A stretch of 41,647 nucleotides of DNA from contig JAGCWT010000152.1 in assembly GCA_017961705.1 (NCBI GenBank), positions 1 to 41,647 on the forward strand, written 5' to 3'. The position numbers were made by a program, and so were the translations under genes. Of this stretch, positions 32,666 through 40,194 are shown piece by piece. Source of the stretch: Treponema sp. GTDB taxonomy: Bacteria; Spirochaetota; Spirochaetia; Treponematales; Treponemataceae. How positions within the stretch are numbered: position 1 is the stretch's first letter; each line of letters opens with the position of its first letter. The notes under the pieces were generated by a model that was not told the origin of the DNA, did not search any database, and worked only from the letters and a program-made list of their open reading frames with translations.

Positions 32666-33301
32666 ATGGCTTTTGACTACAAAAAGGAATTCAAGGAATT
32701 TTATCTTCCAGCAAAAAAACCCGGGATAGTTCACATTCCAAAGATGCAGTTTGTAGCTGTGAAAGGAAGTGGCAACCCCAACGAAGAAGGCGGCCAATAC
32801 AAGGCTGCCCTTAACGTCTTGTACGCAATTTCCTACGGAATAAAGATGAGCAAAAAGGGCGAACACAAGATTGAAGGTTACTTTGATTATGTTGTTCCAC
32901 CGCTTGAAGGATTCTGGTGGCAGGATGGAATTGCAGGAATTGATTGCAGTCACAAGGAAAATTTTAATTGGATTTCTGTAATACGGCTGCCTGATTTTGT
33001 TACGGAAAAAGATTTTGAATGGGCAAAAGCTTCTGTGCAGAAAAAGAAGAAGCTTGACTGTTCCCGCGCTGAACTTTTTACTTTGGAAGAAGGCGACTGT
33101 ATTCAGGTAATGCATGTTGGTTCATACGATGAAGAGCCGGCTACAATAAAGGCAATGGATGAGCATGCGCTTTTGGCAGGATATGAAGTTGATTTTTCTG
33201 ATACGCGCTTGCACCATGAAATATATCTTAGCGACCCAAGGAAAGTTATGGGGGAAAAGCTAAGGACCGTAATAAGGCATCCTGTTAGAAAGATAAAATG
33301 A
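32666..33301 (+). CDS. GyrI-like small-molecule-binding protein
   Basis: The 211-residue protein matches the GyrI-like family (DYKKEFKEFYLPAKKPGIVHIPKMQFVAVKGSGNP, a tandem of two repeats) related to the ligand-binding parts of BmrR/Rob-type regulators, but lacking a DNA-binding domain. Such proteins bind hydrophobic small molecules or, in some lineages, hydrolyse cyclopropane-containing compounds. AAGGAG lies about six bases before the start. It is co-transcribed with the SAP-domain gene. Confidence 0.8.
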   Translation: MAFDYKKEFKEFYLPAKKPGIVHIPKMQFVAVKGSGNPNEEGGQYKAALNVLYAISYGIKMSKKGEHKIEGYFDYVVPPLEGFWWQDGIAGIDCSHKENFNWISVIRLPDFVTEKDFEWAKASVQKKKKLDCSRAELFTLEEGDCIQVMHVGSYDEEPATIKAMDEHALLAGYEVDFSDTRLHHEIYLSDPRKVMGEKLRTVIRHPVRKIK

Positions 33302-33442
33302 ATGGCAGAATACCTGACAAGCCTACGCCGCCATGGAGGGGCGCGAAGCGTTCTCGAAGAGAATGGAGCCGAAAGGCGGAACCCCGGAACGGCGGTAACG
33401 AGAGGCATGGGCGGTCGGATTAGCCAAAGAGTAAAATGGTAG
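33302..33442 (+). repeat. GC-rich multi-hairpin element, possible dispersed repeat
   Basis: Composition is much more GC-rich than around it. CCGCC (33328-33332) pairs with GGCGG (33391-33395) and GGGG (33338-33341) with CCCC (33382-33385). Inside lie three small hairpins: CGC-GAA-GCG (33342-33350), TTCTC-GAA-GAGAA (33351-33363) and GCC-GAAA-GGC (33368-33377). A 46-residue frame starting at 33302 spans all of it (MAEYLTSLRRHGGARSV...), abutting the preceding stop. The fold suggests a structured RNA or a repeat of an intergenic family. The remaining bases to 33504 show nothing clear beyond the next gene's GGGG. Confidence 0.5.
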
Positions 33443-33504
33443 AGCAAATAGGGCTCCCGTCCTTAAAAGTACCGTCCAAAAAAAGAAAGACAGGGGAAAT
33501 TAAA

Positions 33505-33768
33505 ATGACAGATTGCAAGGAACTGCTTTTAAACATTGAAAAGATTCACACGACGGAGATGGGAGAAGACCGCATAAGGCGAAACCTTTCCCTGGGCGAG
33601 GAGATAGTGGACACGGTTGACTGGTGCAAAGAGCAAATTGGTTTGCCGGAAGCGCGCATTGTCCGGAGGGGCAAAAACTGGTACGCAACAATTGGCGGGA
33701 ACATTTTTACCGTGAACGCATACAGCTACACAATCATTACGGCTCACAGGGAGAGGGCAAATACATAA
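33505..33768 (+). CDS. DUF3781 protein
   Basis: This 87-residue protein matches DUF3781: LLNIEKIHTTEMGEDRIRRNLSL, VVDWC-like VDTVDWCKEQI, IVRRGKNWYATIGGNIFTVNAYSYTIITAH. The ATG at 33505 has GGGG about nine bases upstream, and the family's start fits it better than the longer frame at 33436. The function is unknown. Its end overlaps the convergent GNAT gene by 32 bases. Confidence 0.85.
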   Translation: MTDCKELLLNIEKIHTTEMGEDRIRRNLSLGEEIVDTVDWCKEQIGLPEARIVRRGKNWYATIGGNIFTVNAYSYTIITAHRERANT

Positions 33769-34213
33769 CGTAAACTTGGCATGGGTTTGCCTGGTCCCAA
33801 AAGAGGGGGAAAATTTCCAGCTCTTTGAATCCGCATGACTGGTAGAATTTGTTGGTTCTGTCGTAATCTTCGTAATAGCCTTCCGCTACGGTTTTTACCT
33901 GCATGAAGGTGTAGCCTTTTTGGCGGGCAATTTCTACTGCTTTTTGAACCAAGGCGCGGCCGATTCCCTTTCTGTGGAATTGCTTTAGGACTCCCATTAC
34001 GGCGATTTCTACGGTGGCTTTTGAGGTTTGCTTTAGGCACAAAAAACCCGCATAGCCATTGTCTTCTGCGGCGATGAAGGTGAAGTTGACGCATTCTGAA
34101 ATGTATTGCTCACGGCTTTCTTCTACTTCGAACCATTCGGGGAGGGCTTCCAGTATTTGCCTACAGATTGTTTGTTTTTGCTGATTTTGTGTTATTTCTA
34201 CTATTTTTTGCAT
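33737..34213 (-). CDS. GNAT family N-acetyltransferase
   Basis: The 158-residue GNAT has VEIAVMGVLKQFHRKGIGRALVQKAVEIARQKGY with the loop RKGIG, and ends with FYQSCGFKELEIFPLFWDQANPCQVYVMYL. No Shine-Dalgarno precedes the ATG, and TGTCATATT (extended -10-like) lies five bases upstream, overlapping the shared operator at 34221. The GNAT and the divergent ClbS-like gene are therefore probably controlled together. The gene overlaps the convergent DUF3781 gene by 32 bases. Confidence 0.85.
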   Translation of the reverse strand: MQKIVEITQNQQKQTICRQILEALPEWFEVEESREQYISECVNFTFIAAEDNGYAGFLCLKQTSKATVEIAVMGVLKQFHRKGIGRALVQKAVEIARQKGYTFMQVKTVAEGYYEDYDRTNKFYQSCGFKELEIFPLFWDQANPCQVYVMYLPSPCEP

Positions 34214-34220
34214 AAGCTAA

Positions 34221-34256
34221 TATGACATATTGTCGTCATATTTTTTATGTTATACT
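34221..34256 (+). promoter_or_regulatory. Palindromic operator and -10 of the ClbS-like gene
   Basis: TATGACATATTGTCGTCATA (34221-34240) has the same first ten and last six bases as the operator at 31981-32000, with TGAC/GTCA half-sites. TATACT (34251-34256) lies ten bases downstream. It sits between divergent genes, overlapping the presumed -10 of the GNAT gene on the minus strand. The promoter has no good -35, as the operator takes its place. Confidence 0.65.
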
Positions 34257-34289
34257 AAAAATATAAAAATTACAAGGCGGAGGAAATGA

Positions 34290-34838
34290 ATGCCAAGACC
34301 CAAGACAAAAGATGACCTGTTACTTGCAGCAAAGGAGAACTACGAGGCGCTTACAAAGATGGTTGATGGGCTTACAGACAAGGAGCTTAGCACGCCATTT
34401 GACTTTTCTGGGGAGCCTAGCAAAAAGGAAGCCCACTGGAGCCGCGATAAAAATGTCCGCGATGTTTTAGTCCATCTTTACGAGTGGCACCAACTGATGC
34501 TCAGATTTCCCAAAAACAATTCCGGTGTTACGGACAAGAAAAGTGCCATTGCCTTTTTGCCGCCAGATTATTCCTGGAAAACTTACGGCGCTATGAACCA
34601 GATGTTCTGGCAGAAACACCAAAGCACAAGCCTTGAAGAAGCAAAGAAGATGCTTGCAAAAAGCCATGCTCAGGTTATGAAGATGATTGAAGGCTACACG
34701 AATGAGGAGCTTTTTATGCCAAAGCATTTTGCCTGGACGGGAAATTCGTCTCTGGGCGAATACTGTGTTAGCAACACTTCCAGCCACTATGCCTGGGCAA
34801 TAAAGAAAATCAAGGCTCACAAAAAGAACTGCAAGTAG
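34290..34838 (+). CDS. ClbS/DfsB-family four-helix-bundle protein
   Basis: The 182-residue protein matches the ClbS/DfsB family: PRPKTKDDLLLAAKENYEALTKMVDGLTDKEL at the start, NVRDVLVHLYEWHQLML and YTNEELFMPKHFAWTGNSSLGEYCVSNTSSHYAWA at the end. ClbS protects colibactin producers by hydrolysing the cyclopropane warhead. This homologue could protect against a similar genotoxin or another metabolite. GGAGG lies six bases before the start (a second ATG is at 34286). It shares its operator with the gene at 32037. Confidence 0.82.
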   Translation: MPRPKTKDDLLLAAKENYEALTKMVDGLTDKELSTPFDFSGEPSKKEAHWSRDKNVRDVLVHLYEWHQLMLRFPKNNSGVTDKKSAIAFLPPDYSWKTYGAMNQMFWQKHQSTSLEEAKKMLAKSHAQVMKMIEGYTNEELFMPKHFAWTGNSSLGEYCVSNTSSHYAWAIKKIKAHKKNCK

Positions 34839-35660
34839 TTAGTCTTTTGGCACGATGCCTTTGATGAACTTAAGCACTTGGTCTGCCGCAAAATACTCTT
34901 CGTGGCTTATTCCGTGGAATATCTTACATTCAGCGGAGGGGGCGGATGTGGAGTATAAAGCGGCAAGTTTTTGCTGAAGACTTGCGGAAAGGGTTTTGTC
35001 TGCATCAGAGCCTATAACCGTAACTGGACAGGCCGTTTCTTTTGCGTATTGGTCTACTCGGATGTTGTTTTTGATGAAGACTTTGAGCGGGCCCCAGAAA
35101 ATGGGGATAATTTTGTTGTACAAGTCGGAGAGATCCCTGTAGCCAGAGGCAAGTACAAGCTGCTTGCATTCCCTTACGCTTGCAAGGTATGCAGCCATTC
35201 CGCATCCATAGCTGTGGCCAAAGACGTAGATGTCCCTGTCTGGGTAGCGGCTTTTGGCATAGTCATACAAATCCCTGGCTGACTTTTGCATTGTCTGCAA
35301 ATTCATCTTTCCCCTGCTCTTTTGGCTACCATAGTAGTCTACGGAAAGGAAGGGGCATTCAAAAAGGCCTCCGTACATTCCCACAGAATTGTAGGCAACA
35401 TACATTGAGCCTCCAAAGAAGAGGATTACGCCTGGGGATTTTGCATCCAGATTGTAGCCGTAGCCATACAGGGCTTCCTTTGCGCTTGATTTTAGCTCCA
35501 GCTCCGTGGGTTCATATTTTACTTCTTTGAATTTTCTGTTACCCTTATAAAATGAATATGAGATGAACTGCATAAGCCCATCGCTTGAAAAGAATACGAT
35601 TAGGACAATCATGATTATCTTTAGCACAACATAGGCAACACTCACTTTTTTCTTCTCCAT
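34839..35660 (-). CDS. Membrane-anchored alpha/beta-hydrolase
   Basis: The 273-residue protein has an N-terminal membrane helix (VAYVVLKIIMIVLIVFFSS, residues ~8-26) and a hydrolase domain with the nucleophile in GHSYGCG (about residue 150). Asp in VIGSDADKT and His in FHGISHEEYF complete the triad. The oxyanion stretch is ILFFGGSMYV. It resembles the BEM46/YfhR-type hydrolases on the cytoplasmic membrane. Its stop abuts that of the convergent ClbS-like gene with no gap. Three 14-base repeats precede it. Confidence 0.8.
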   Translation of the reverse strand: MEKKKVSVAYVVLKIIMIVLIVFFSSDGLMQFISYSFYKGNRKFKEVKYEPTELELKSSAKEALYGYGYNLDAKSPGVILFFGGSMYVAYNSVGMYGGLFECPFLSVDYYGSQKSRGKMNLQTMQKSARDLYDYAKSRYPDRDIYVFGHSYGCGMAAYLASVRECKQLVLASGYRDLSDLYNKIIPIFWGPLKVFIKNNIRVDQYAKETACPVTVIGSDADKTLSASLQQKLAALYSTSAPSAECKIFHGISHEEYFAADQVLKFIKGIVPKD

Positions 35661-35678
35661 ATCCGCCCGCTCTTTTGA

Positions 35679-35718
35679 CTTGCTTTATTTGGCTTGTTCT
35701 ATTTTACTTGTTCTATTT
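35679..35718 (-). repeat. 14-base tandem repeat upstream of the hydrolase
   Basis: On the minus strand AAATAGAACAAG occurs twice (35718-35707, 35704-35693) and AAATAAAGCAAG once (35690-35679), with a 14-base period. The first two units are identical. The array lies 18 bases from the hydrolase ATG and may form part of its promoter or operator region; no clear -10 is visible in it. The rest of the 154-base gap holds the terminator. Confidence 0.6.
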
Positions 35719-35763
35719 GTGACTCTCGGTTAGCAAAAGGCACAGGAAAAGCTTACGGGAAAC

Positions 35764-35790
35764 AAAAAAAACCGCCCGTATAAGGGGCGG
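35764..35790 (-). terminator. Intrinsic terminator of the ribosomal operon
   Basis: On the minus strand CCGCCC (35790-35785) pairs with GGGCGG (35777-35772), followed by eight T residues (35771-35764). It comes 24 bases after the stop of the zinc-ribbon gene and ends the ribosomal-protein operon. The stem is GC-rich and the loop is seven bases. Confidence 0.92.
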
Positions 35791-35814
35791 CTTTGCTAAA
35801 CAAGTATTCGCTGT

Positions 35815-36072
35815 TTAGGCTGAAGGTGCTTCTTCTGCAGCAGGAGCTTCTGCGGCAGGTGCAGCAGCGGCGGCAGCTTTCTTTGCTACTTTTGCTTCTG
35901 CACGGGCTTTGTTCTTCAAGTTGGCTTTACAGAATTTGCAAATCTTTACCTTCTTTCCGTCAACATCCTGTTCGTAAAGGGTCTTAATCTGTTCTGTACC
36001 GCAAATGCCGCAAACGCCACGGCCATGATTTGGTTCTTTACGGATACCTGTTCCACGATGTGCTTTAGACAT
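35815..36072 (-). CDS. Small zinc-ribbon protein, last gene of the ribosomal operon
   Basis: The 85-residue protein has two Cys pairs (CGICG and CKFC) typical of a zinc ribbon, a basic N-terminus (MSKAHRGTGIRKEPNHGRG) and an Ala-rich C-terminal tail (KKAAAAAAPAAEAPAAEEAP). Its position directly after rplQ and before the terminator, with three bases between genes, suggests a ribosome-associated role. I do not recognise a named ribosomal protein. The tail resembles the Lys/Ala tails of L17 and L15 here. Confidence 0.8.
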   Translation of the reverse strand: MSKAHRGTGIRKEPNHGRGVCGICGTEQIKTLYEQDVDGKKVKICKFCKANLKNKARAEAKVAKKAAAAAAPAAEAPAAEEAPSA

Positions 36073-36075
36073 GGC

Positions 36076-36516
36076 TTACTCCTTTGCAGCTTCAGCTTTT
36101 TCAGCCTTTGCTTTCTTTGTAGACTTTTTTTCGTTCTTGTCAGAATCTGGTTCCGGAAGCTTGTAATCTACCAGCTCAAGAATTACCATCTCTGCTGCAT
36201 CGCCCTGGCGGAATCCCATCTTCAAAACGCGAGTATAACCACCGTTGCGTTCCTTCATGCGGGGACCAAGCTCTGTGAACAGTTTGTTCAAGATTCTTTC
36301 GTCTGCAATGAATTTTGCTGCAGTTCTTCTGTTGTGAACTGTATCAACTTTTGCACGAGTAATCAATTTCTCGGCATACCTACGAGCTTCAGCAGCCTTT
36401 GCTTTTGTAGTAGTAATGCGTTCATACTTAAACAAAGAGGCTACCATATTGCGTAACATTGCACGGCGGTGTGCAGATGTGCGTGAAAGCGGATTAAATC
36501 CAATTTTATGATTCAT
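36076..36516 (-). CDS. rplQ: 50S ribosomal protein L17
   Basis: The 146-residue L17 has the family start [24 protein letters not shown] and the block [25 protein letters not shown]. The tail [26 protein letters not shown] is a Lys/Ala/Glu-rich extension. I chose the ATG at 36516 over the frame opening at 36549 for the family start and because AAGGA is upstream. The start lies inside the end of rpoA (11-base overlap), so the two are coupled. Confidence 0.97.
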   Translation of the reverse strand: MNHKIGFNPLSRTSAHRRAMLRNMVASLFKYERITTTKAKAAEARRYAEKLITRAKVDTVHNRRTAAKFIADERILNKLFTELGPRMKERNGGYTRVLKMGFRQGDAAEMVILELVDYKLPEPDSDKNEKKSTKKAKAEKAEAAKE

Positions 36517-37558
36517 TCGTTTCGTCCTTCTGTTTGCGTAACACAACATCCTTTACATGGCTGTAATCAGTCATGCCTAAAGACAAACCGCGCTCGGCCA
36601 ATTTTTCCTTGATTTCCTCAAGGCTCTTTTTTCCAAAGTTACGGGTCTTTGTAATGTCGTCTTCCGTTTTCTTGGTTAATTCACCCAATGTGTGAATATT
36701 TGCATTCTTAAGACAGTTTGAACTACGCACAGACAGCTCAAGGTCTTCCACCTTAGTATCGAGCAACTGGCGGATTCTTGTGTCACCTTCTTCACCATCA
36801 TCGCTTGAAGAATATTCGCTTTCGTTAAAGTTCACAAAAATTGCGAAGTAGTCTTTTGCAATCTTTGCTGCGTCAGCAAGAGCATCTTCCGGGCTAATAG
36901 TTCCGTCGGTCCAAATCTCAAGAATTAACTTGTCATAATCGTTGCGCTGACCAACGCGGCATGGTTCAATAGAATATTTTACCTTTGGTACCGGAGTAAA
37001 GATACAGTCCATTGGAATTGTTCCAACAATTTCCAGATAGCGTTCATTTACTTCAGCAGGCACATATCCTCTGCCGCAATCAACCTGAATGTCAAATTCA
37101 AGATGAGCACCTTCCATCATAGTAAAGAGCTCAAGTCCCTTTGTCATGATTTCGAGCTGCCCTTCTTTTTCAAGGTCTTCACTTTTTACAGTGCCTGGTC
37201 CCTGAAACTCGTAGTGGATTGTATCCTGTTCAACATCCCGAGGCAAGCGCAAGCGTATTTGTTTTAAGCTGTTCAAGACTTCCAGCGTATCTTCGGAAAT
37301 ATTCGGAATTGATTCGAACTCTCCAGAGATAAGATGTGGAACTCCATCTGCGTCATAAGAACTAATCTGAACTGCGGAAATTGCGTATCCCTGGATAGAA
37401 GAGAGCAATACACGGCGCAAGGTATTACCTACCGTTGTACCGAAGCCCGGTTCAAAAGGATAAGCAGTAAACTTACCGTAGTTTGGATTCTGCTCCTGAT
37501 GCTCAAATGTTATGCCTTTCGGTTTTTTAAACCCCTTAAGGAGATTTTTACGAGCCAT
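36506..37558 (-). CDS. rpoA: RNA polymerase alpha subunit
   Basis: The 350-residue protein has the alpha N-terminal domain ([31 protein letters not shown] and the dimerisation elements) and the C-terminal DNA-binding domain ([44 protein letters not shown]). An acidic/serine linker ([14 protein letters not shown]) is seen. AAGGAG lies about six bases before the start. Alpha dimerises and assembles the polymerase, and its CTD contacts UP elements and activators. A 171-base structured gap precedes it. Confidence 0.98.
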   Translation of the reverse strand: MARKNLLKGFKKPKGITFEHQEQNPNYGKFTAYPFEPGFGTTVGNTLRRVLLSSIQGYAISAVQISSYDADGVPHLISGEFESIPNISEDTLEVLNSLKQIRLRLPRDVEQDTIHYEFQGPGTVKSEDLEKEGQLEIMTKGLELFTMMEGAHLEFDIQVDCGRGYVPAEVNERYLEIVGTIPMDCIFTPVPKVKYSIEPCRVGQRNDYDKLILEIWTDGTISPEDALADAAKIAKDYFAIFVNFNESEYSSSDDGEEGDTRIRQLLDTKVEDLELSVRSSNCLKNANIHTLGELTKKTEDDITKTRNFGKKSLEEIKEKLAERGLSLGMTDYSHVKDVVLRKQKDETNES

Positions 37559-37729
37559 CTGAACTCCTTATTAATTGGGAAAGTCTTTTTGCCGACCTTC
37601 CTTTAAATCAGCGCTGCAATAAAACTTGTTAAAGATTTACTGCATTAACGCTTATTAAGTTCATTCTGAATAACAGCAGGCTGAAAACAGCGGATCTGCC
37701 GTATTCCCTAATTCAACACAAATCCAGAA
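37559..37729 (-). promoter_or_regulatory. Structured intergenic region before rpoA
   Basis: This gap is unusually long for a ribosomal operon. It has a hairpin of GCAG+GCTG with CAGC+CTGC (37676-37699; AAAA loop on the plus strand, four-base bulge). Another stem is GGAAGGTC...GACTTTCC (minus strand; 37601-37594 with 37585-37578), with one G-U pair, just before the ribosome binding site. CTTTAA...TTAAAG also pairs. I see no certain promoter. It may be an independent leader controlling rpoA translation. Confidence 0.5.
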
Positions 37730-38125
37730 TTACATGCGGCGCGTCTTGCGCGGGCGGCATCCATTGTGAGGAATTGGAGTAGTATCAGAGATAGACTTTA
37801 CCTTAAGGCCTAAAGTTCCAAGAACACGAATCGCATTTTCGCGACCGATTCCAGGTCCCTTTACAAACACATGAACTTCACGCAAACCGTAGCCAGCTGC
37901 GCGCTGAACTGCTGTTTCTGCAACAGACTGTGCTGCAAACGGAGTAGACTTCTTTGCCCCGCGGAATCCCAAGCCACCAGAAGAAGCCCAAGAAATTGCG
38001 TTTCCACGAAGGTCTGTAATTGTCACAATCGTGTTGTTGAAGGTTGCCTGAATGTAAACATTACCTTCAAATACACTCTTTTTCTCTTTTCTTTTTTTGC
38101 TGTTAGAATTTGTTGCTGCTGGCAT
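37730..38125 (-). CDS. rpsK: 30S ribosomal protein S11
   Basis: The 131-residue S11 has the family blocks [63 protein letters not shown] and the end [23 protein letters not shown] lies about six bases before the ATG. It binds 16S rRNA at the platform. It is next to rpsM with 13 bases between. Confidence 0.98.
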   Translation of the reverse strand: MPAATNSNSKKRKEKKSVFEGNVYIQATFNNTIVTITDLRGNAISWASSGGLGFRGAKKSTPFAAQSVAETAVQRAAGYGLREVHVFVKGPGIGRENAIRVLGTLGLKVKSISDTTPIPHNGCRPRKTRRM

Positions 38126-38138
38126 TATTTACCTCCGC

Positions 38139-38507
38139 TTAAGCCTTCTTCTTGTTGGCAACTGTCTTCTTCTTACCCTTGCGAGTACGAGAATTTGTAC
38201 GGGTGCGCTGACCGCGTACTGGAAGACCCTTGCGATGGCGGCTGCCACGGTAGCTTCCGATGTCAATCAGGCGCTTAATGTTAAGACCAATCTCTGTGCG
38301 GAGACGACCTTCTGTCTTGTAGTTGTCATCGATAGCTTTGCGGATTTTAGCCAGTTCGTCTTCTGACAAATCGTTAATCATTCTTCCGGGTTCTGTACCG
38401 GTAAGTTCGCAGATGTGCAATGCCGCTGAACGGCCGATTCCGTAGATATAAGTCAAAGCAATCTTTACTTGCTTGTTTGGGAGGTCAACTCCCGCAATAC
38501 GTGCCAT
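38139..38507 (-). CDS. rpsM: 30S ribosomal protein S13
   Basis: The 122-residue S13 has the family start [25 protein letters not shown] and the C-terminal [22 protein letters not shown]-type block ([18 protein letters not shown]). It contacts the 50S subunit from the small-subunit head. GAGGAG lies six bases before the ATG; the preceding rpmJ ends 10 bases away. Confidence 0.98.
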   Translation of the reverse strand: MARIAGVDLPNKQVKIALTYIYGIGRSAALHICELTGTEPGRMINDLSEDELAKIRKAIDDNYKTEGRLRTEIGLNIKRLIDIGSYRGSRHRKGLPVRGQRTRTNSRTRKGKKKTVANKKKA

Positions 38508-38517
38508 CAGTTACTCC

Positions 38518-38631
38518 TCAACCCTGTCTCTGCTTGTGCTTTGGGTTAGAACAGATAATGCGGATAATTCCGTTTCTCTTGATAACCTTACACTTGTCGC
38601 AAATGGGCTTTACACTGGTTCGTACTTTCAT
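38518..38631 (-). CDS. rpmJ: 50S ribosomal protein L36
   Basis: The 37-residue protein reads [20 protein letters not shown] and continues to KHKQRQG. It has the zinc ligands Cys11, Cys14, Cys27 and His32, so it is the zinc-binding form. GGGGGA lies upstream of the ATG at 38631. It is the first gene after secY, preceded by a long structured leader. Confidence 0.97.
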   Translation of the reverse strand: MKVRTSVKPICDKCKVIKRNGIIRIICSNPKHKQRQG

Positions 38632-38643
38632 AAAAAGTCCCCC

Positions 38644-38790
38644 TGGTAATACAGTGATAGTTGTTTTATTGAATCATGGCAGTTCGAAGTAAAATCGCTT
38701 CTATATAATAGAAGGCTGTTTACCATGAACTACAATTCAATACCACCGCTCCAACATAGAAGCGGTGTATTAATATATCATATATTACCA
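38644..38790 (-). promoter_or_regulatory. Structured leader before rpmJ-rpsM-rpsK-rpoA-rplQ
   Basis: Nested perfect stems are seen (plus coordinates). 38644-38651 pairs with 38783-38790 (8 bp, enclosing). 38667-38674 pairs with 38735-38742 (8 bp), 38675-38679 with 38723-38727 (5 bp), and 38680-38682 with 38716-38718 (3 bp). A hairpin lies at 38698-38704/38708-38714 (7 bp) and another at 38744-38750/38761-38767 (7 bp). An AT palindrome, TAATATAT-C-ATATATTA (38771-38787), lies at the 5' end. The rpmJ ribosome binding site follows immediately. This resembles a ribosomal-protein leader, but I recognise no known class. Confidence 0.65.
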
Positions 38791-38841
38791 AATTTAATCT
38801 AGTCCTAACCGCATAAATTCTTAACTTTTTGCTAAAGTTTT

Positions 38842-40179
38842 CTATAAATTACGCGGTTTTAAGCCTTTCTTTGTAAATCCATCGTGGTGATGCATCTTAA
38901 GCAAGGCTTCTACCTGGGCCATTGTATCAAGGTCAACACCAACAATAATCAGAAGTGAAGTACCACCCATGAGCATTGCAACTTCCTGGGGGAACTTGAA
39001 TACAATCTGAATAATTGTAGGGATAACTGCAATCAATGCAAGATACAACGAACCGGGAAGTATCAGACGGTTCAACACCTTCTGAAGATATTCCTCAGTT
39101 TTGTCTGTTCTGATTCCTGGAATGGAACCACCGTTTTCGCGGATTTGCTTTGCGATCTCTGTGGGGTTCAGGGTTACCTGTGTGTAGAAGTATGCAAAGA
39201 AAATGATCAACAGAACTTCGATTGCGTTATAAAGAATTCCGAGCGGATTGAGTGCAACAGAAACTTTGCTGAGCCATGTAGCCCTGCTGGCCATACCAGT
39301 TGCGAGCTGCAAAGGCAAAGTCAAGAATGCAGATGCAAAAATTATCGGAATTACTCCAGACGGATTGATTTTGAATGGTATATATGTACTCTGTCCGCCA
39401 TACATCTTACGGCCAACAACACGCTTGGCGTAGTGCACGGGGATTTTGCGCTCACCAGACTGCTCGTAAACGATCAGGCCAATAATTGCAAGGTACATAA
39501 AGAAGGCAACGATAACGAATACGATGTTAACGCCGTTTGTTCCTTCCCTAACCTGGTTAATCAAATCCCAAATTGCTCCTGGCATACGGGCTACGATACC
39601 GGCAAGAATCAGAACGGAAATACCGTTTCCAACTCCGTGTGCAGTAATCTGATCACCTATCCAGACGGTTATCATAGAACCTGTTGTAACCGTAAGAATT
39701 GCCAGAATATTGAAATGAACTTTGTCCAGTACTATCACTCCAGGAACCTGCTGGTTGATAGAATCAGCATAAACAGTGATTACCGCAGACTGAATGATAC
39801 AAACAAAGATTGTACCGATTCTAGTCCAAGCGGCAACCTTCTGCTGACCGCCTTCTTCCTGCGCGATTCTTTTGAGTGACGGAAAAATGACAAGCGCGAG
39901 CTGAAGGATAATCTGTGTAGAAATGTAAGGCATAACACCCAACATGAACACAGAGAAACGCTCAAACGCGCCGCCTGCAAAAAAGTCCATATAATTGGCA
40001 AAAGCGCTTTCCGCGGTATTTCCCAAACTTTCAAAATAACGCAGAAGCAAGGATGCGTTAATGCCCGGAATAGTCAAAACGCTTCCCAGGCGGAATATAG
40101 CCAGAATGAACAAAGTAAAGAGAAGCTTTGAACGCAACTCTTTAACTCTGAAAACATTTACTACAGGATTGCTTGCCAT
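38842..40179 (-). CDS. secY: Preprotein translocase subunit SecY
   Basis: The 445-residue SecY has the expected ten hydrophobic segments. The family stretches are LFTLFILAIFRLGSVLTIPGI (first), AGGAFERFSVFMLGVMPYISTQIILQL, DQITAHGVGNGISVLILAGI and the C-terminal GGTSLLIIVGVDLDTMAQVEA. It forms the membrane channel for secretion with SecE and SecG. In front of it is rplO, after 15 bases, as usual; adk and map are absent after it. Confidence 0.98.
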   Translation of the reverse strand: MASNPVVNVFRVKELRSKLLFTLFILAIFRLGSVLTIPGINASLLLRYFESLGNTAESAFANYMDFFAGGAFERFSVFMLGVMPYISTQIILQLALVIFPSLKRIAQEEGGQQKVAAWTRIGTIFVCIIQSAVITVYADSINQQVPGVIVLDKVHFNILAILTVTTGSMITVWIGDQITAHGVGNGISVLILAGIVARMPGAIWDLINQVREGTNGVNIVFVIVAFFMYLAIIGLIVYEQSGERKIPVHYAKRVVGRKMYGGQSTYIPFKINPSGVIPIIFASAFLTLPLQLATGMASRATWLSKVSVALNPLGILYNAIEVLLIIFFAYFYTQVTLNPTEIAKQIRENGGSIPGIRTDKTEEYLQKVLNRLILPGSLYLALIAVIPTIIQIVFKFPQEVAMLMGGTSLLIIVGVDLDTMAQVEALLKMHHHDGFTKKGLKPRNL

Positions 40180-40194
40180 TTTTCACTCCACGTC

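Noticed and set aside
33103-33447. Minus-strand 114-residue ORF over the GyrI-like end and GC-rich element
   Set aside because: It is antisense to a well-supported gene and has no ribosome binding site; the open frame reflects the GC-rich element.
31981-34240. CRISPR array from TATGACAT repeats
   Set aside because: Only two copies exist, 2.2 kb apart, each in front of a gene; no regular repeat-spacer pattern.
35679-35718. CRISPR-like repeat
   Set aside because: Units are 12 bases with two-base spacers, far too short for CRISPR.
39145-39879. 244-residue plus-strand ORF inside secY
   Set aside because: It lies wholly antisense to secY, has Asn/Cys-rich low-quality composition and no ribosome binding site.
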